Source of the DNA: Planctomycetota bacterium
Lineage (GTDB): Bacteria; Planctomycetota; Phycisphaerae; UBA1845; PWPN01
Direction: 5' to 3'
DNA: 64,000 nucleotides
NCBI GenBank assembly: GCA_029550525.1
Contig: JAKPHF010000027.1
Coordinates: 97,961 to 161,960, forward strand
Both the position numbers and the translations under genes were made by a program. Of this stretch, positions 17,966 to 26,131 are shown piece by piece. How positions within the stretch are numbered: position 1 is the first letter of the stretch; each line of letters starts with the position of its first letter. The notes under the pieces are model-generated. The model had not been told where the DNA came from. It worked only from the letters and a program-made list of their open reading frames with translations, and made no database searches.

Positions 17966-18589
17966 ATGCATCGGATTTGGCCTGTTCTCCTGCTGGTGGT
18001 GGCGGCGCCTCTCGTCGGGAGGATCGTCTGGCGACGCCGCCGCCAAGCTCATGAGTTGACGCGCCTTGCCCGCCGACGGGGGCTGGCGTTCGCTCCGCTC
18101 GACCTCATCGGCCTGCATGAGCGGTACTACAACCTTGCCTGCATCCGCCAGGGCCACAATCGCCGCGCGTTCGACGTTCTCTACGGCAGCACCGACGCGG
18201 GCCTCGTGGCCGTCTTCCGCTACCGCTTCGACCTGGGCTTCGGCGTCGAGCAGGTAAGCAAGCAGTGGTGGGTAGCTGTCCTCGAGAGTCCCCGGCCGCT
18301 GGCCGCCTGGCAGGCCTGGCCCGCCGATGAGCCTCGCCTCGAGCGGCCTGAGCATTCCGCTCGAATTGGTCCGTTAGCCGTCGCCGCCGATCGGCCGTCC
18401 ACGCTGGATGCCCTTCGGCAACCGCCGCTCGCGAGCTTTCTCACTTCTGTGCCAGAAGACTGGCACTTTGAGGCGCGGACTACGCTGGCCGCCGTCGTCG
18501 CCCCTTTCGATCACGACTTCACCGTTCCCGATCGTCTGCTCGCCTCGCTGGCCGAGTGGGCCCGCCTGCTCCCGGGAGACGAGACGTAG
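17966..18589 (+). CDS. Membrane-anchored hypothetical protein
   Basis: 207 aa. A hydrophobic N-terminus (IWPVLLLVVAAPLVGRIVW, about residues 4-22) is followed by an Arg-rich stop-transfer (RRRRQ) and a soluble alpha/beta region with no motif I know (VFRYRFDLGFGVEQVSKQW; ARTTLAAVVAPFDHDFTVP). The ATG at 17966 was chosen because it starts the membrane segment and follows a GAGGTGGGG ribosome-binding region. It lies 11 bases after the preceding exported protein gene. Function unknown. Confidence 0.6.
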   Translation: MHRIWPVLLLVVAAPLVGRIVWRRRRQAHELTRLARRRGLAFAPLDLIGLHERYYNLACIRQGHNRRAFDVLYGSTDAGLVAVFRYRFDLGFGVEQVSKQWWVAVLESPRPLAAWQAWPADEPRLERPEHSARIGPLAVAADRPSTLDALRQPPLASFLTSVPEDWHFEARTTLAAVVAPFDHDFTVPDRLLASLAEWARLLPGDET

Positions 18590-18950
18590 CCCGCGCAGCG
18601 CGAACCACAGAGGTCGCAGAGGACACAGAGGCGCGGCTGACTATCGAGCTGGCAGCTTTCAGCTCTCAGCTGTCTGCCAGATGTCTGGCTCACAGCCCAC
18701 CGCTGTCGTACCCTTCTGCCCCGCAAGGCCGGGCGGCGTAAGCCCCCGGTTGGCGACGGGGGCCGCGTTCAGTCTCGTGCCCTGTGTTTGTGGAGTCCCG
18801 ACAGGGGCGACAGATGCAGCCAGCGTAAAGACGTGGTTGATGGCGTCGACCTGTGCGTCGGAGAGGGCGCTTTCATACCATCTGGCTATCAGCGCTGAGC
18901 TGGCAGCCAGGCGGGCTCATAGCCCATAGCTCACAGCTCACAGCTTCTAT
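18590..18950. repeat. Gene-free, repeat-rich spacer
   Basis: Between two convergent genes. It holds a direct repeat of the CAGAGG(T/A)C type (about 18607-18632), two AGCT-type repeat runs (18640-18700 and 18885-18948) and GC-rich sequence between. I see no gene in it. Confidence 0.6.
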
Positions 18951-19625
18951 TCATCTTCCCGGCTTGGTCGCGGGCAGTTCGGCGGCGCGATTGATCTCGA
19001 ACCGCTCCTGGGCGATGAGCACACGGCCCGTCAGCAGCACGGTGAATTCGACACGGGCGGTAACCTCGTCCGTATCCGGCGGGCCGGAAGGGGGCCAGGG
19101 GCAGCGCAGTGTGAAGTGATTGGTCATGAATCGGCCGTACCACAGGTCCAGCGTGGTCGGCACGTCAAACTCGTATGTGGCGATCACGCGCGGATTGCTC
19201 GCGTCGCTCAAGTTCAGCAGGTTGACCACGAACGAGCCGGCGGCCTTGATGACGTCGCCCTCCTTGTCCAGCGGCTGGACGTAGAGCACGATGCCGTCAT
19301 CGCCCGGCTTGCCGTCCTGATCGTATCCGCCCGACTGGCTGGCCAGCTTGATCTTCACCGGCGTCACCAGCTGATCCAGGACGTCGGGATCCATGCCCCG
19401 CATGTTGGCCAGTTGTCGCTGCAGGTTGCGAACCGTCTGCTGCTCGGCCGACAACTGCGTCTCCAGGGTCGCCACTTGCTCCTTGGCCGCCTGAGCCTCG
19501 CGCTGGACCTCGAGGAAGTCCGCGGTCCGCACGGTGTCGCAGCCGGCCAGGAGCAAAGCCGCGCCGGCGAGAACCAGGCGCGGCCAGCCTATCGGAGACG
19601 TTGCAGTACGCCGGTTGAACGCCAT
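18951..19625 (-). CDS. Hypothetical lipoprotein with coiled coil
   Basis: 224 aa. The N-terminus is a lipoprotein signal with lipobox LLAGC (Cys at about residue 29). It is followed by a heptad-rich coiled coil (EVQREAQAAKEQVATLETQL and the next 20 residues). The rest looks like a beta-sandwich: VTPVKIKLASQSGGYD, DDGIVLYVQPLDKEGDVI, GSFVVNLLNL. It is probably anchored to a membrane facing the periplasm. No enzyme motif is visible and I do not recognise the family. It lies downstream of the clpP genes in the same direction but 183 bases away, across a palindromic repeat. Confidence 0.65.
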   Translation of the reverse strand: MAFNRRTATSPIGWPRLVLAGAALLLAGCDTVRTADFLEVQREAQAAKEQVATLETQLSAEQQTVRNLQRQLANMRGMDPDVLDQLVTPVKIKLASQSGGYDQDGKPGDDGIVLYVQPLDKEGDVIKAAGSFVVNLLNLSDASNPRVIATYEFDVPTTLDLWYGRFMTNHFTLRCPWPPSGPPDTDEVTARVEFTVLLTGRVLIAQERFEINRAAELPATKPGR

Positions 19626-19681
19626 GACTCTGTCCCTCTCTCACGGATCTCCGCCGGCCGTTCCCACATACACACGCGCGC

Positions 19682-19711
19682 GAGAGCGGCGGGGTTGGAC
19701 CCCGCCGACTC
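19682..19711. repeat. Third copy of the GGCGGGG...CCCCGCC palindrome
   Basis: Nine-base perfect stem 19687-19695/19699-19707 with a TGG loop, 102 bases beyond the stop codon of the second clpP gene. The arms match the repeat at 3847; the loop differs. Confidence 0.6.
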
Positions 19712-19808
19712 TTTTCCCATGTGCGCGTGCTCCCCGTGGGGGCTAACCCGCCGATTTCTGCGCGCAATCGTCGATTACGTCACGAGCAGATGCCGATTTG
19801 CGCGTCGC

Positions 19809-20435
19809 CTACTCCTCCGGCGGACGCGGCGGCGTCTCCGCCGCCCGCTCGAGCAGCTTGTCCGCCAACCCGTACTGCAACGCTTCCTGGGCGTCGAGCC
19901 ACTTGTTGCGGTCGCAGTCGATCTCGATCTGCGAGACCGGTTTGCCCGTGTGGAACGCAATGATCTCGTACAGGCGCTTGCGCAGTCGGATGATCTCCGC
20001 TGCCTCGATGGACAGATCGGTCGCCGGACCTTCCAACACGCCGCCGATCAGCGGCTGGTGCAGCAGCAAGCGCGAGTTGGGCAACACGAACCGCTTGCCC
20101 TTCTCGCCGCCGCACATGAGCACCGCACCCATGCTGGCCGCCATCCCGATGCAGTACGTGTGCACCTCGCAGCGCAAGAACTGCATGGTGTCGTAGATGG
20201 CCAGGCCGGCCGATACCGATCCACCCGGCGAGTTGATGTAAAGGCTGATCGGCGCCTTGCTGTCTTCGTTGGACAGGAAGAGCATCTGGGCGATGATGAC
20301 GTTGGCGATGTCGTCGTCGATGCCGCCGCCCAGGAAAACGATCCGATCCTTCAAGAGCCGCGAGTAAATGTCGTACGCCCGCTCGCCGCGACCCGTCTTC
20401 TCGATCACGATCGGAATCAGGTTGTTCTGATGCAT
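19809..20435 (-). CDS. clpP: ATP-dependent Clp protease proteolytic subunit (second copy)
   Basis: Barrel-forming serine protease subunit, 208 aa. The catalytic triad is complete: S101 (GMAASMGAV), H126 ([10 protein letters not shown]) and D175 (CDRNKW). The handle helix region ([19 protein letters not shown]) is standard. The ATG at 20435 has a weak ribosome-binding site. It follows a paralogue by 123 bases. Two ClpP subunits in tandem may form a mixed barrel, as known for some other bacteria. The [17 protein letters not shown] stretch differs from the usual RDRFLSA form found in the first copy. Confidence 0.93.
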   Translation of the reverse strand: MHQNNLIPIVIEKTGRGERAYDIYSRLLKDRIVFLGGGIDDDIANVIIAQMLFLSNEDSKAPISLYINSPGGSVSAGLAIYDTMQFLRCEVHTYCIGMAASMGAVLMCGGEKGKRFVLPNSRLLLHQPLIGGVLEGPATDLSIEAAEIIRLRKRLYEIIAFHTGKPVSQIEIDCDRNKWLDAQEALQYGLADKLLERAAETPPRPPEE

Positions 20436-20558
20436 GTTTAGTTTCCCACAGCGTCTGTGATCCCATGTTCGTAGCCCGTTTGCAGCTTGCCGTCGGCAAG
20501 AATGATTCGTGCCATCCCCGGCCACTGACAACGGACCATACCGGCTGGCGATCACCGA

Positions 20559-21185
20559 CTACTTTTTCTTCTTCTTGTCCTTGTCCGGCTCGTTCACCAG
20601 GATCTCGTCCACCAGCCCATAGGCCAGCGCTTCCTGGGCATTGAGGAATCGGTCGCGCTCGGTTTCTCTGGCGATCTTTTCCGGATCCTGGCCGGTGTGC
20701 CGGGCCAGAATCGAGATCAGCAGGTTCTTGTCCTTGAGAACCTCTTCGGCCTGGATGCGGATGTCCTCAGCCTGGCCGGTGATTCCGCCGTAAGGCTGGT
20801 GGAGCATGACCTTGGAGTTGGGCAGGGCGTACCGCTGCCCCTTCGTGCCGGCCGCGAGGATCACCGCCGCGCCACTTGACGCCTGCCCGATGCAGTACGT
20901 GGCCACGTTGCAGCCCAGGAACTGCATGGTGTCGTAGATCGCCAGCGTTTGATCCACCAGCCCGCCCGGCGAGTTGATGTACAGGTGAATCATCTGCTCG
21001 CGCTTGATCGACTGCAGGTACAGCAGTCGCATGATCACGATGCTCGCCGTTCGCTCGGTGATCGGCCCGGCCAGGAAAATGATCCGGTTCTCCAGCAGCA
21101 TGTCCTCGATGGACATTTCGCGGTAACGCTGGTAGGGCGGGGCCTGTTGGTTGAACGTCTGGAAAATGTGATGAGGATGGTCCAT
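20559..21185 (-). CDS. clpP: ATP-dependent Clp protease proteolytic subunit (first copy)
   Basis: 208 aa with catalytic S104 (GQASSGAAV), H129 (VMLHQPYGG) and D178 (ERDRFLNAQEA). The Met after the catalytic Ser in the usual ASMGA is Gly here, unlike the neighbouring copy. The protein ends in a run of Lys (DKDKKKKKK). The ATG at 21185 follows GGAAAGGA. It lies 182 bases after trigger factor in the same direction, so tig-clpP-clpP is probably one unit. ClpX is not in the window. Confidence 0.93.
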   Translation of the reverse strand: MDHPHHIFQTFNQQAPPYQRYREMSIEDMLLENRIIFLAGPITERTASIVIMRLLYLQSIKREQMIHLYINSPGGLVDQTLAIYDTMQFLGCNVATYCIGQASSGAAVILAAGTKGQRYALPNSKVMLHQPYGGITGQAEDIRIQAEEVLKDKNLLISILARHTGQDPEKIARETERDRFLNAQEALAYGLVDEILVNEPDKDKKKKK

Positions 21186-21294
21186 ATCGTCCTTTCCTTC
21201 AGATGATCGCGTTCGTTCTCTTGCCCCGCCGCGTGCAGTCATGGAACCGGCATAAAGTCGGCCCCGCCGCGCGACGGGATCGGCAATTCGTACT

Positions 21295-21316
21295 GCCCCG
21301 CCGATCGCGGCGGGGC
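21295..21316. repeat. GC-rich hairpin between tig and clpP
   Basis: Nine-base perfect stem GCCCCGCCG/CGGCGGGGC with loop ATCG. It has no following T run, so it may be an RNA-processing or stability element, or a relative of the GGCGGGG palindromes, rather than a terminator. Confidence 0.5.
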
Positions 21317-21367
21317 CGGTGCCGCGTCCGGCGCCGCCTATCGGAACTGACCGTTCTCGCCGACGGC

Positions 21368-22996
21368 TCAGGTCTCGTCGGCCAGGTCGTCCGCCTTCTT
21401 CTTGCGGGGCGGCGTGCGCTTCACCTGCTCGCGAGGCTTGGGCGCCGCTTCCGCGGAAGACTCTTCACTCTTTTCGGCTTTTTCCGACCCGGCCTCTTCG
21501 GACTTCTTGCCCGACTTGCGGCGGGCCTTGATGTCCTCAAGCTTAGCCTCGGTGATGCTCGCCTTGCTAATCAGTTCGTCCAGGATCTTGTCGTCGCGCA
21601 GCCGCACATACAGCGAATTCAGCGAGCCGTCCTTGGCCAACTGGTCGCGGACCCGGTCGAACCGCTGGCCCTGACGCCGGGCGATGATGGCGATCTGGTT
21701 GTTGATCTCGCCTTCCGTCACCTCCACGTCGAAGGTCTCCGCCAGCTTCTCCATGATAAAGGCCAGCTTCATCTCGGCGATGGCGTCCTCGCGAGAACTC
21801 GTCCGCAATTCGTCCATCATCTTCTCGGCTTCGGCCTGCGAGACCCCTCGGCGATACAGGTCCAGAAGTCGGAGAGTCGTCACCGTCTGGATCTGGCGAG
21901 CGCTCAAACGCTCGGGCAATTCGAACGAGGTGTTATCCAGCAGGTATTTGCTGACCTGCCCACGAAGGCCTCGTCGGATTTCCGTCTCGAGGTCGCCCTC
22001 GAGGTCCTGCCGAATATAGTCGCGCAGATCCTTCTCGGACTCGAAGCCCCAGCTCTTGACGAACTCCTCGGTGATCTCCGGCAGCTTCATCCGCTGGATT
22101 TCCTTGATCGCGAACTCCAGCGACGCCTCTTTGCCACGGTATTCCGCGTTCGGGTAGTCGTCGGGGATGGTTGCGGTGACCGTTCGGGTATCGCCGGCGT
22201 TGGCACCGACCAGGGCCTCGCCCAGTTTCTCGACCACCATGCCGTCCACCACCTGCGGTCGGGCCGCGAGCCGAACGTCCATCTGCTCCTTCAGCACTTG
22301 GCCGTCCACGGTGATCTTCAGGTCGGCCTTGATGTAATCGTCCACCTGGACGCCGCCCTCGGTCACCGGCTCGAGCATGCCTCGCAGGCTCCGCAGCCGG
22401 TTCACTTGCGTGTCCACGTCCTCGTCGGTGATCGTGACGATCGGTTTTTCGAGCGGGATGCCTTCCAGGTTGGGCAGCTCGAACTCGGGCCGAATCTCCA
22501 CTTCGCACGAGAAGACCAGCGGGCCCTCCGACGGAAGCTTCATCTTCGCGATCGCGGGCTGGACTTCCTCGAGTACTTCCTTGCCTTCGTCGTCCTTCAC
22601 GTAGATGAGCGGGTCGCCCAACACTTTCAGGCCAGTCTTGTCGACGGCGGCCATGTACCCCGTGCTGACCAACTGCTGCACGAGCGTTTCGCTCACCTCC
22701 TGCCCGAAACGCTTCTCCAGCAGCCGCCGCGGGGCACGGCCCTTGCGGAAGCCCGGCACCAGCGCTTCACGGCGCAACTCGGCGTACTGCTCGTTCGCCT
22801 GCCCGTCGAGCGTGTCGCGGGGGACCGAAATGGTCAGCTTGCGACGCAGGGTGCCGAGTTCCTCGGTCTGGACTTCGATCACTTCCTTGAGCTTGTCCTC
22901 GAGGGACTTTTCCGTTTCTTCGGCCCCTTCCTCCTGACCTTCCAGTTCCTCGGTCTCAGTCTCGTTCGTCAGTTCGTTCTTTTCCTCGTCCGCCAT
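21368..22996 (-). CDS. tig: Trigger factor (ribosome-associated chaperone)
   Basis: Nascent-chain chaperone and peptidyl-prolyl isomerase, 542 aa against the usual 430-450. The ribosome-docking signature GFRKGRAP is present after an acidic N-terminal extension (EEKNELTNETETEELEGQ). A PPIase-like domain (VQVDDYIKADLKITVDGQ) and helical C-terminal arms follow. A Lys/Glu-rich tail adds about 60 residues. The ATG at 22996 has GAGGAG nine bases upstream and lies only about 43 bases after a strong terminator hairpin in its own leader. First gene of tig-clpP-clpP. Confidence 0.92.
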   Translation of the reverse strand: MADEEKNELTNETETEELEGQEEGAEETEKSLEDKLKEVIEVQTEELGTLRRKLTISVPRDTLDGQANEQYAELRREALVPGFRKGRAPRRLLEKRFGQEVSETLVQQLVSTGYMAAVDKTGLKVLGDPLIYVKDDEGKEVLEEVQPAIAKMKLPSEGPLVFSCEVEIRPEFELPNLEGIPLEKPIVTITDEDVDTQVNRLRSLRGMLEPVTEGGVQVDDYIKADLKITVDGQVLKEQMDVRLAARPQVVDGMVVEKLGEALVGANAGDTRTVTATIPDDYPNAEYRGKEASLEFAIKEIQRMKLPEITEEFVKSWGFESEKDLRDYIRQDLEGDLETEIRRGLRGQVSKYLLDNTSFELPERLSARQIQTVTTLRLLDLYRRGVSQAEAEKMMDELRTSSREDAIAEMKLAFIMEKLAETFDVEVTEGEINNQIAIIARRQGQRFDRVRDQLAKDGSLNSLYVRLRDDKILDELISKASITEAKLEDIKARRKSGKKSEEAGSEKAEKSEESSAEAAPKPREQVKRTPPRKKKADDLADET

Positions 22997-23038
22997 CGAG
23001 CAGTACTCCTCAAAAACGGTGAATTGTCCTGGGCCCAC

Positions 23039-23103
23039 AAAAAAAGGCCATTCGGTTTTGCCGGCCAGGCGTTGTGAGTTGGCCGGCAATGCCGAATGGC
23101 CTT
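23039..23103 (-). terminator. Intrinsic terminator in the tig leader
   Basis: On the minus strand a perfect 12-base outer stem (23092-23103 with 23044-23055) and a perfect 10-base inner stem (23080-23089 with 58-67) are separated by a 2x2 internal loop. A 12-base apical loop and a run of seven U (23045-23039) complete it. It ends about 43 bases before the tig ATG, so it would stop tig transcription unless antiterminated, or else it ends an unrecognised upstream RNA. Confidence 0.85.
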
Positions 23104-23160
23104 GTCACCGTGATCGCAGCCAACGCCTGGCCGTTCCCGGCCGGTACCCCACGATCACGT
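23104..23160 (-). promoter_or_regulatory. tig: Candidate antiterminator/sensor part of the tig leader
   Basis: The segment at 23132-23121 (GGCCAGGCGTTG in the RNA) is an exact 12-base complement of CAACGCCTGGCC at 23074-23063, which spans the loop and 3' arm of the terminator. The two pairings exclude each other. An 8-base stem (23159-23152 with 23116-23109) encloses this segment, together with a GGCCG-GGAA-CGGCC hairpin that hides part of it. This is the layout of an attenuator. Ligand or trigger unknown. Confidence 0.5.
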
Positions 23161-23859
23161 TGCCGACGGCCGGCTCCCGGAGCCCAGGCCTCGGCGGAAG
23201 ATGTCAGAACGCAACATGATCATCGGCCAGATAGCCGAATGTCAAGAGCACATTCCCCGCCAGCCCGACATTTCAGCCCTGAGAACTCCTTTTTGGGGGA
23301 ATTCCCTGCCGAACGATCGCCGTGCGACCGGTCAGGCCAGGCAGACGTCACCCCGGAATCAGTGTAACCCGCCTCCTCCCGGTGTCAGAAGCGGTGGACG
23401 TCGTACGCGGCCTCATGCGCTCGAACGCGACAGAACCCACCGACGCCTCCCCGTTCGGCTTTTCCGTCGGTTGAGCCGGAGCATGACACTGTCAAACGTT
23501 GCAGGTCTGCGTGCCGCATTCGGGCAGACACCGGAGACATTGCCCGTCAGATCGGAGCCGCAGTTCTGGCACGACCAGTGAGGGGACGGGCGATCATGAA
23601 AGGACAACCGGGGCGGTCGGGATAGCGAAAAGCAGAAAGGGCAGCCAGAGCGGACTCTCGACGAACCATGTGCGACCTCCCTGGAGCCAAGGTATGAGCA
23701 TGCGGGAGAACAGCCCCACGGGGCTCGGTGCCTGGGTCTCGATGTGCAAAAGCCTGGACCTTGATCAACCGGCCCGCAGCCACAGTGACTTGCCGCGACT
23801 GGGGGGCTCTCTATCGCCGGGTCGTTGTCTTGTCGCTGTAAGTCGCGGAATAGGCGGGA
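23161..23859. other. Gene-free stretch upstream of tig
   Basis: About 700 bases with no convincing coding region. I looked for RNase P RNA, tmRNA and SRP RNA signatures and saw none. A TTGACA at 23245-23240 (minus strand) could be a -35 box for tig, but the sequence at the matching -10 position is poor. Confidence 0.4.
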
Positions 23860-23893
23860 GTTGTGCACCAACAAAAGTTGTGCACCAACAAAA
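23860..23893. repeat. Tandem 17-base direct repeat
   Basis: GTTGTGCACCAACAAAA occurs twice head to tail at 23860-23876 and 23877-23893, directly beyond the tRNA-Gly terminator. The unit contains a short palindrome (TTGTGCACCAA, near-perfect). Confidence 0.8.
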
Positions 23894-23921
23894 AAGGCCC
23901 GGCGTCCTTCGACGCCGAGCC
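23890..23921 (-). terminator. Intrinsic terminator of tRNA-Gly
   Basis: On the minus strand an 11-base stem GGCUCGGCGUC/GACGCCGGGCC (one G-U pair) with loop GAAG is followed by six U. It begins six bases after the tRNA 3' end. Confidence 0.85.
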
Positions 23922-23927
23922 TTCCAG

Positions 23928-23999
23928 AGCGGGTGATGGGACTTGAACCCACGACATTCACGTTGGCAACGTGACGCTCTACCACTGAGCTACACCCGC
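23928..23999 (-). tRNA. tRNA-Gly (anticodon GCC)
   Basis: 72 bases. The acceptor stem pairs GCGGGTG with CACCCGC, with discriminator T. The D arm is GCTCAGTGGTAGAGC, the anticodon loop TTGCCAA with GCC at 23967-23965, and the T arm GTGGGTTCAAGTCCCAT. No CCA is encoded. It stands alone, with its own terminator. Confidence 0.97.
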
Positions 24000-24133
24000 A
24001 TGTCCCGCGGCACGCTGCCCGACGGCTTTCGTGCCAAGCGGCACCTCCAACCGGCCTTCGCTGCGGAGGAGGAACTCGTAATATACCATGCTCACCGGAG
24101 CTTGCAAGTCCCGCCAGTGGGTTCTCGCTCGCC

Positions 24134-26044
24134 TTATCGGCCGGCCTCATCCCGCGTCCGCTTGCGCCAGTGGTCCAGCCGAGCCTGCATCACCTTGACC
24201 ACCGCCTTGTAGGGCAGGTCGCTGGTCAGATTCCGCTCCTCGCCGGGATCCCGCTTGAGGTCGTAGAACAGGTCGGAATCCGGCGGGGCGTAATCGATGA
24301 ACTTGTATTGCTCCGTCACCAGTGCCCGGATGGAGAAGGGCTGTCCCTCGTGCTTCTCATACTCCACGAAGCACTCAGCCGGGCGACGCGGGTCCTCGCC
24401 GCGGCGGATGAGCGGCATGAGCGATCGACCGTGCACGCTCGGGTAGGTGGGCAGGCCGGCCGCCTCGAGCAACGTCGGCGCGATGTCGATCAGGCTCACC
24501 AGGCAGTCCACACGTCTGGTCGCGGCCTGCTTGGCCAGGTAGGGGGGCAGATTCGCGGGGCCGCCGCTGGCCGAGGCCGAACCAGCGTCCCGGCCCAGCG
24601 TTTCGCGCTGACCGGCGGGCACGCGGATCAGCAGCGGGCAACGGATGAGTTCCTCCCAGAACGCCGGCCCGGTTCCCCACGCCTCGCGATGACCGGTGGC
24701 GAACCCCTGGTCGGCCGTGACCACCACCCACGTGCGCTCATCGAGCCCAGCCTCTTCCAGGGCATCCAGCACTCGCCCGATGTTCTCGTCGAGATGGCTC
24801 ACGAACGCATAGTACTTGCTCCGCGCCTGCCGAAGCGCCTCCGTCTGCTTCGGGTACTTCTGGATCAGCGGCGTGGCCTTCACGCGGTTGGGCACATTGG
24901 TCGGATCCGACGGTTTGATCGTCGGGGGCGACAGATTCGCCGGCGGGTAGGCATCCTCCTTGCCCGGCGGGTACTCCAGCGGTTCCGGAGGACCCGGCAG
25001 GAACAGGCACAGCATGAAGGGCCGATCACGGTTCTCCTGGATGAAATCGATCGCCCGATCCGTATGCCAGTCGGGCAAATATTTGTCAGCCGTCTCTTGC
25101 CGGCCGTCGATGTAGACCTTGGCGTTTTCGAGCGGCCCGCCCAGAGCGCTGGTCGCCGAGAATTGGAAACCCAAACCTGGCTTCTCCACCTTCGGTGGCG
25201 GCAATTCCGCATGAGCCGGACTCCCTGGAGCCTCCGCTGAGCTCTCGGTTTCGGCCGTGCTCGGTTCTGCCTCCACGTGTTCCGGAAGCGCCGAATCCAA
25301 CTCTGGCTCTGGTTGTGATTCCGCAGGCTGCGATCCCGCGGGCTGTGATGCCGCGGGTTGAGAGGCTGCCGGTTGCGATTCCGCCGGCTGTGTCAGCGCG
25401 GTTGCGGGTTGCTGCGGCAGCGGGGGCTGCGAACCCGGCTGACCCGCGCGGGGCGGCTGCGCCCCGGGCCGGCCCGGCTGCGGCGGCTGCGCGCCTGGTT
25501 GCCCGGGTAGTGGTCGCTCCGGCGGATGCCGGTCGCGGATATGCGGCGAGACGCCAGCCAGGTTCGGGGCAGGGGCAACCGGCTCGGCCTGTGGCGGCAC
25601 GGCGCCAGGCTCCGGTGGAGGCTGCGGCAACACCCACGTCCCGACCAGTCCGCAGGTGTATCCTGCTCGCGCGAGAATTTCCGTGATGGTGGGGGTCTTG
25701 GGCAGGATGATCGAATCGTCAGAGGTCACGCCGTGCGTGTGCGGATACTGGCCGGTGAGCATGGATGCTCGCGCGCCGGCCGACTGCGGCATCGGCGTGT
25801 ACGCCCGCGTAAACTGCACGGACTCGCTTGCCAGCCGATCCAGCCGGGGCGTCTTGACCTCCGGATGGCCGCCGAAGCCGGTCGTCGTCGCGCTGACCCC
25901 TTCGAGACAGATGAGAACCAGGTTGGGCCGGGCTGAAGCCGCTGAGCCGTTCGGCGCCTCCGCGGCTGCCGCGACCGCCGTCGCCTGGCCCGCCAACACT
26001 GTTACCATCGCCCATGCCAACGCTAACATCCGTGCGTACATCAT
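24134..26044 (-). CDS. Sulfatase-fold exported protein lacking the catalytic motifs
   Basis: 636 aa; signal peptide about 1-28. The alkaline phosphatase/sulfatase fold is clear from RPNLVLICLEGVSATTTGFGG, ASMLTGQYPHTHGV, VVVTADQGFATGHREAWG and SLIDIAPTLLEAAGLPTYP. The key residues are missing. The N-terminal metal-binding DD is EG (48-49). The formylglycine motif CxPSR is SAGAR (88-92). GKWHLG is GTWVLP (135-140). The DHG motif is DQG (445-447). A Pro/Gln/Ala-rich insert with repeats such as QPAASQPAAS occupies about 140-290, just after the degenerate GKWHLG. It is probably a pseudoenzyme with a binding or structural role, or a divergent hydrolase. It is intact as an ORF. Confidence 0.75.
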   Translation of the reverse strand: MMYARMLALAWAMVTVLAGQATAVAAAAEAPNGSAASARPNLVLICLEGVSATTTGFGGHPEVKTPRLDRLASESVQFTRAYTPMPQSAGARASMLTGQYPHTHGVTSDDSIILPKTPTITEILARAGYTCGLVGTWVLPQPPPEPGAVPPQAEPVAPAPNLAGVSPHIRDRHPPERPLPGQPGAQPPQPGRPGAQPPRAGQPGSQPPLPQQPATALTQPAESQPAASQPAASQPAGSQPAESQPEPELDSALPEHVEAEPSTAETESSAEAPGSPAHAELPPPKVEKPGLGFQFSATSALGGPLENAKVYIDGRQETADKYLPDWHTDRAIDFIQENRDRPFMLCLFLPGPPEPLEYPPGKEDAYPPANLSPPTIKPSDPTNVPNRVKATPLIQKYPKQTEALRQARSKYYAFVSHLDENIGRVLDALEEAGLDERTWVVVTADQGFATGHREAWGTGPAFWEELIRCPLLIRVPAGQRETLGRDAGSASASGGPANLPPYLAKQAATRRVDCLVSLIDIAPTLLEAAGLPTYPSVHGRSLMPLIRRGEDPRRPAECFVEYEKHEGQPFSIRALVTEQYKFIDYAPPDSDLFYDLKRDPGEERNLTSDLPYKAVVKVMQARLDHWRKRTRDEAGR

Positions 26045-26131
26045 CTTGGGTTTCCGTTTTGCCTTGAGGTTCTGCGCTCGAAACGCATACTAACCCAGCC
26101 TATCCGGCATCTCGTGACCACGCCCGGCGGA

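Noticed and set aside
23217..23245. TTGACA (minus strand) with TGATCA as the tig promoter
   Set aside because: The -35 is perfect but the -10 matches poorly; left as a note only.
23161..23859. A structural RNA gene (RNase P, tmRNA, SRP RNA) ending at the tig-leader terminator
   Set aside because: None of the conserved signature sequences was seen on either strand; cannot be excluded for unknown RNAs.
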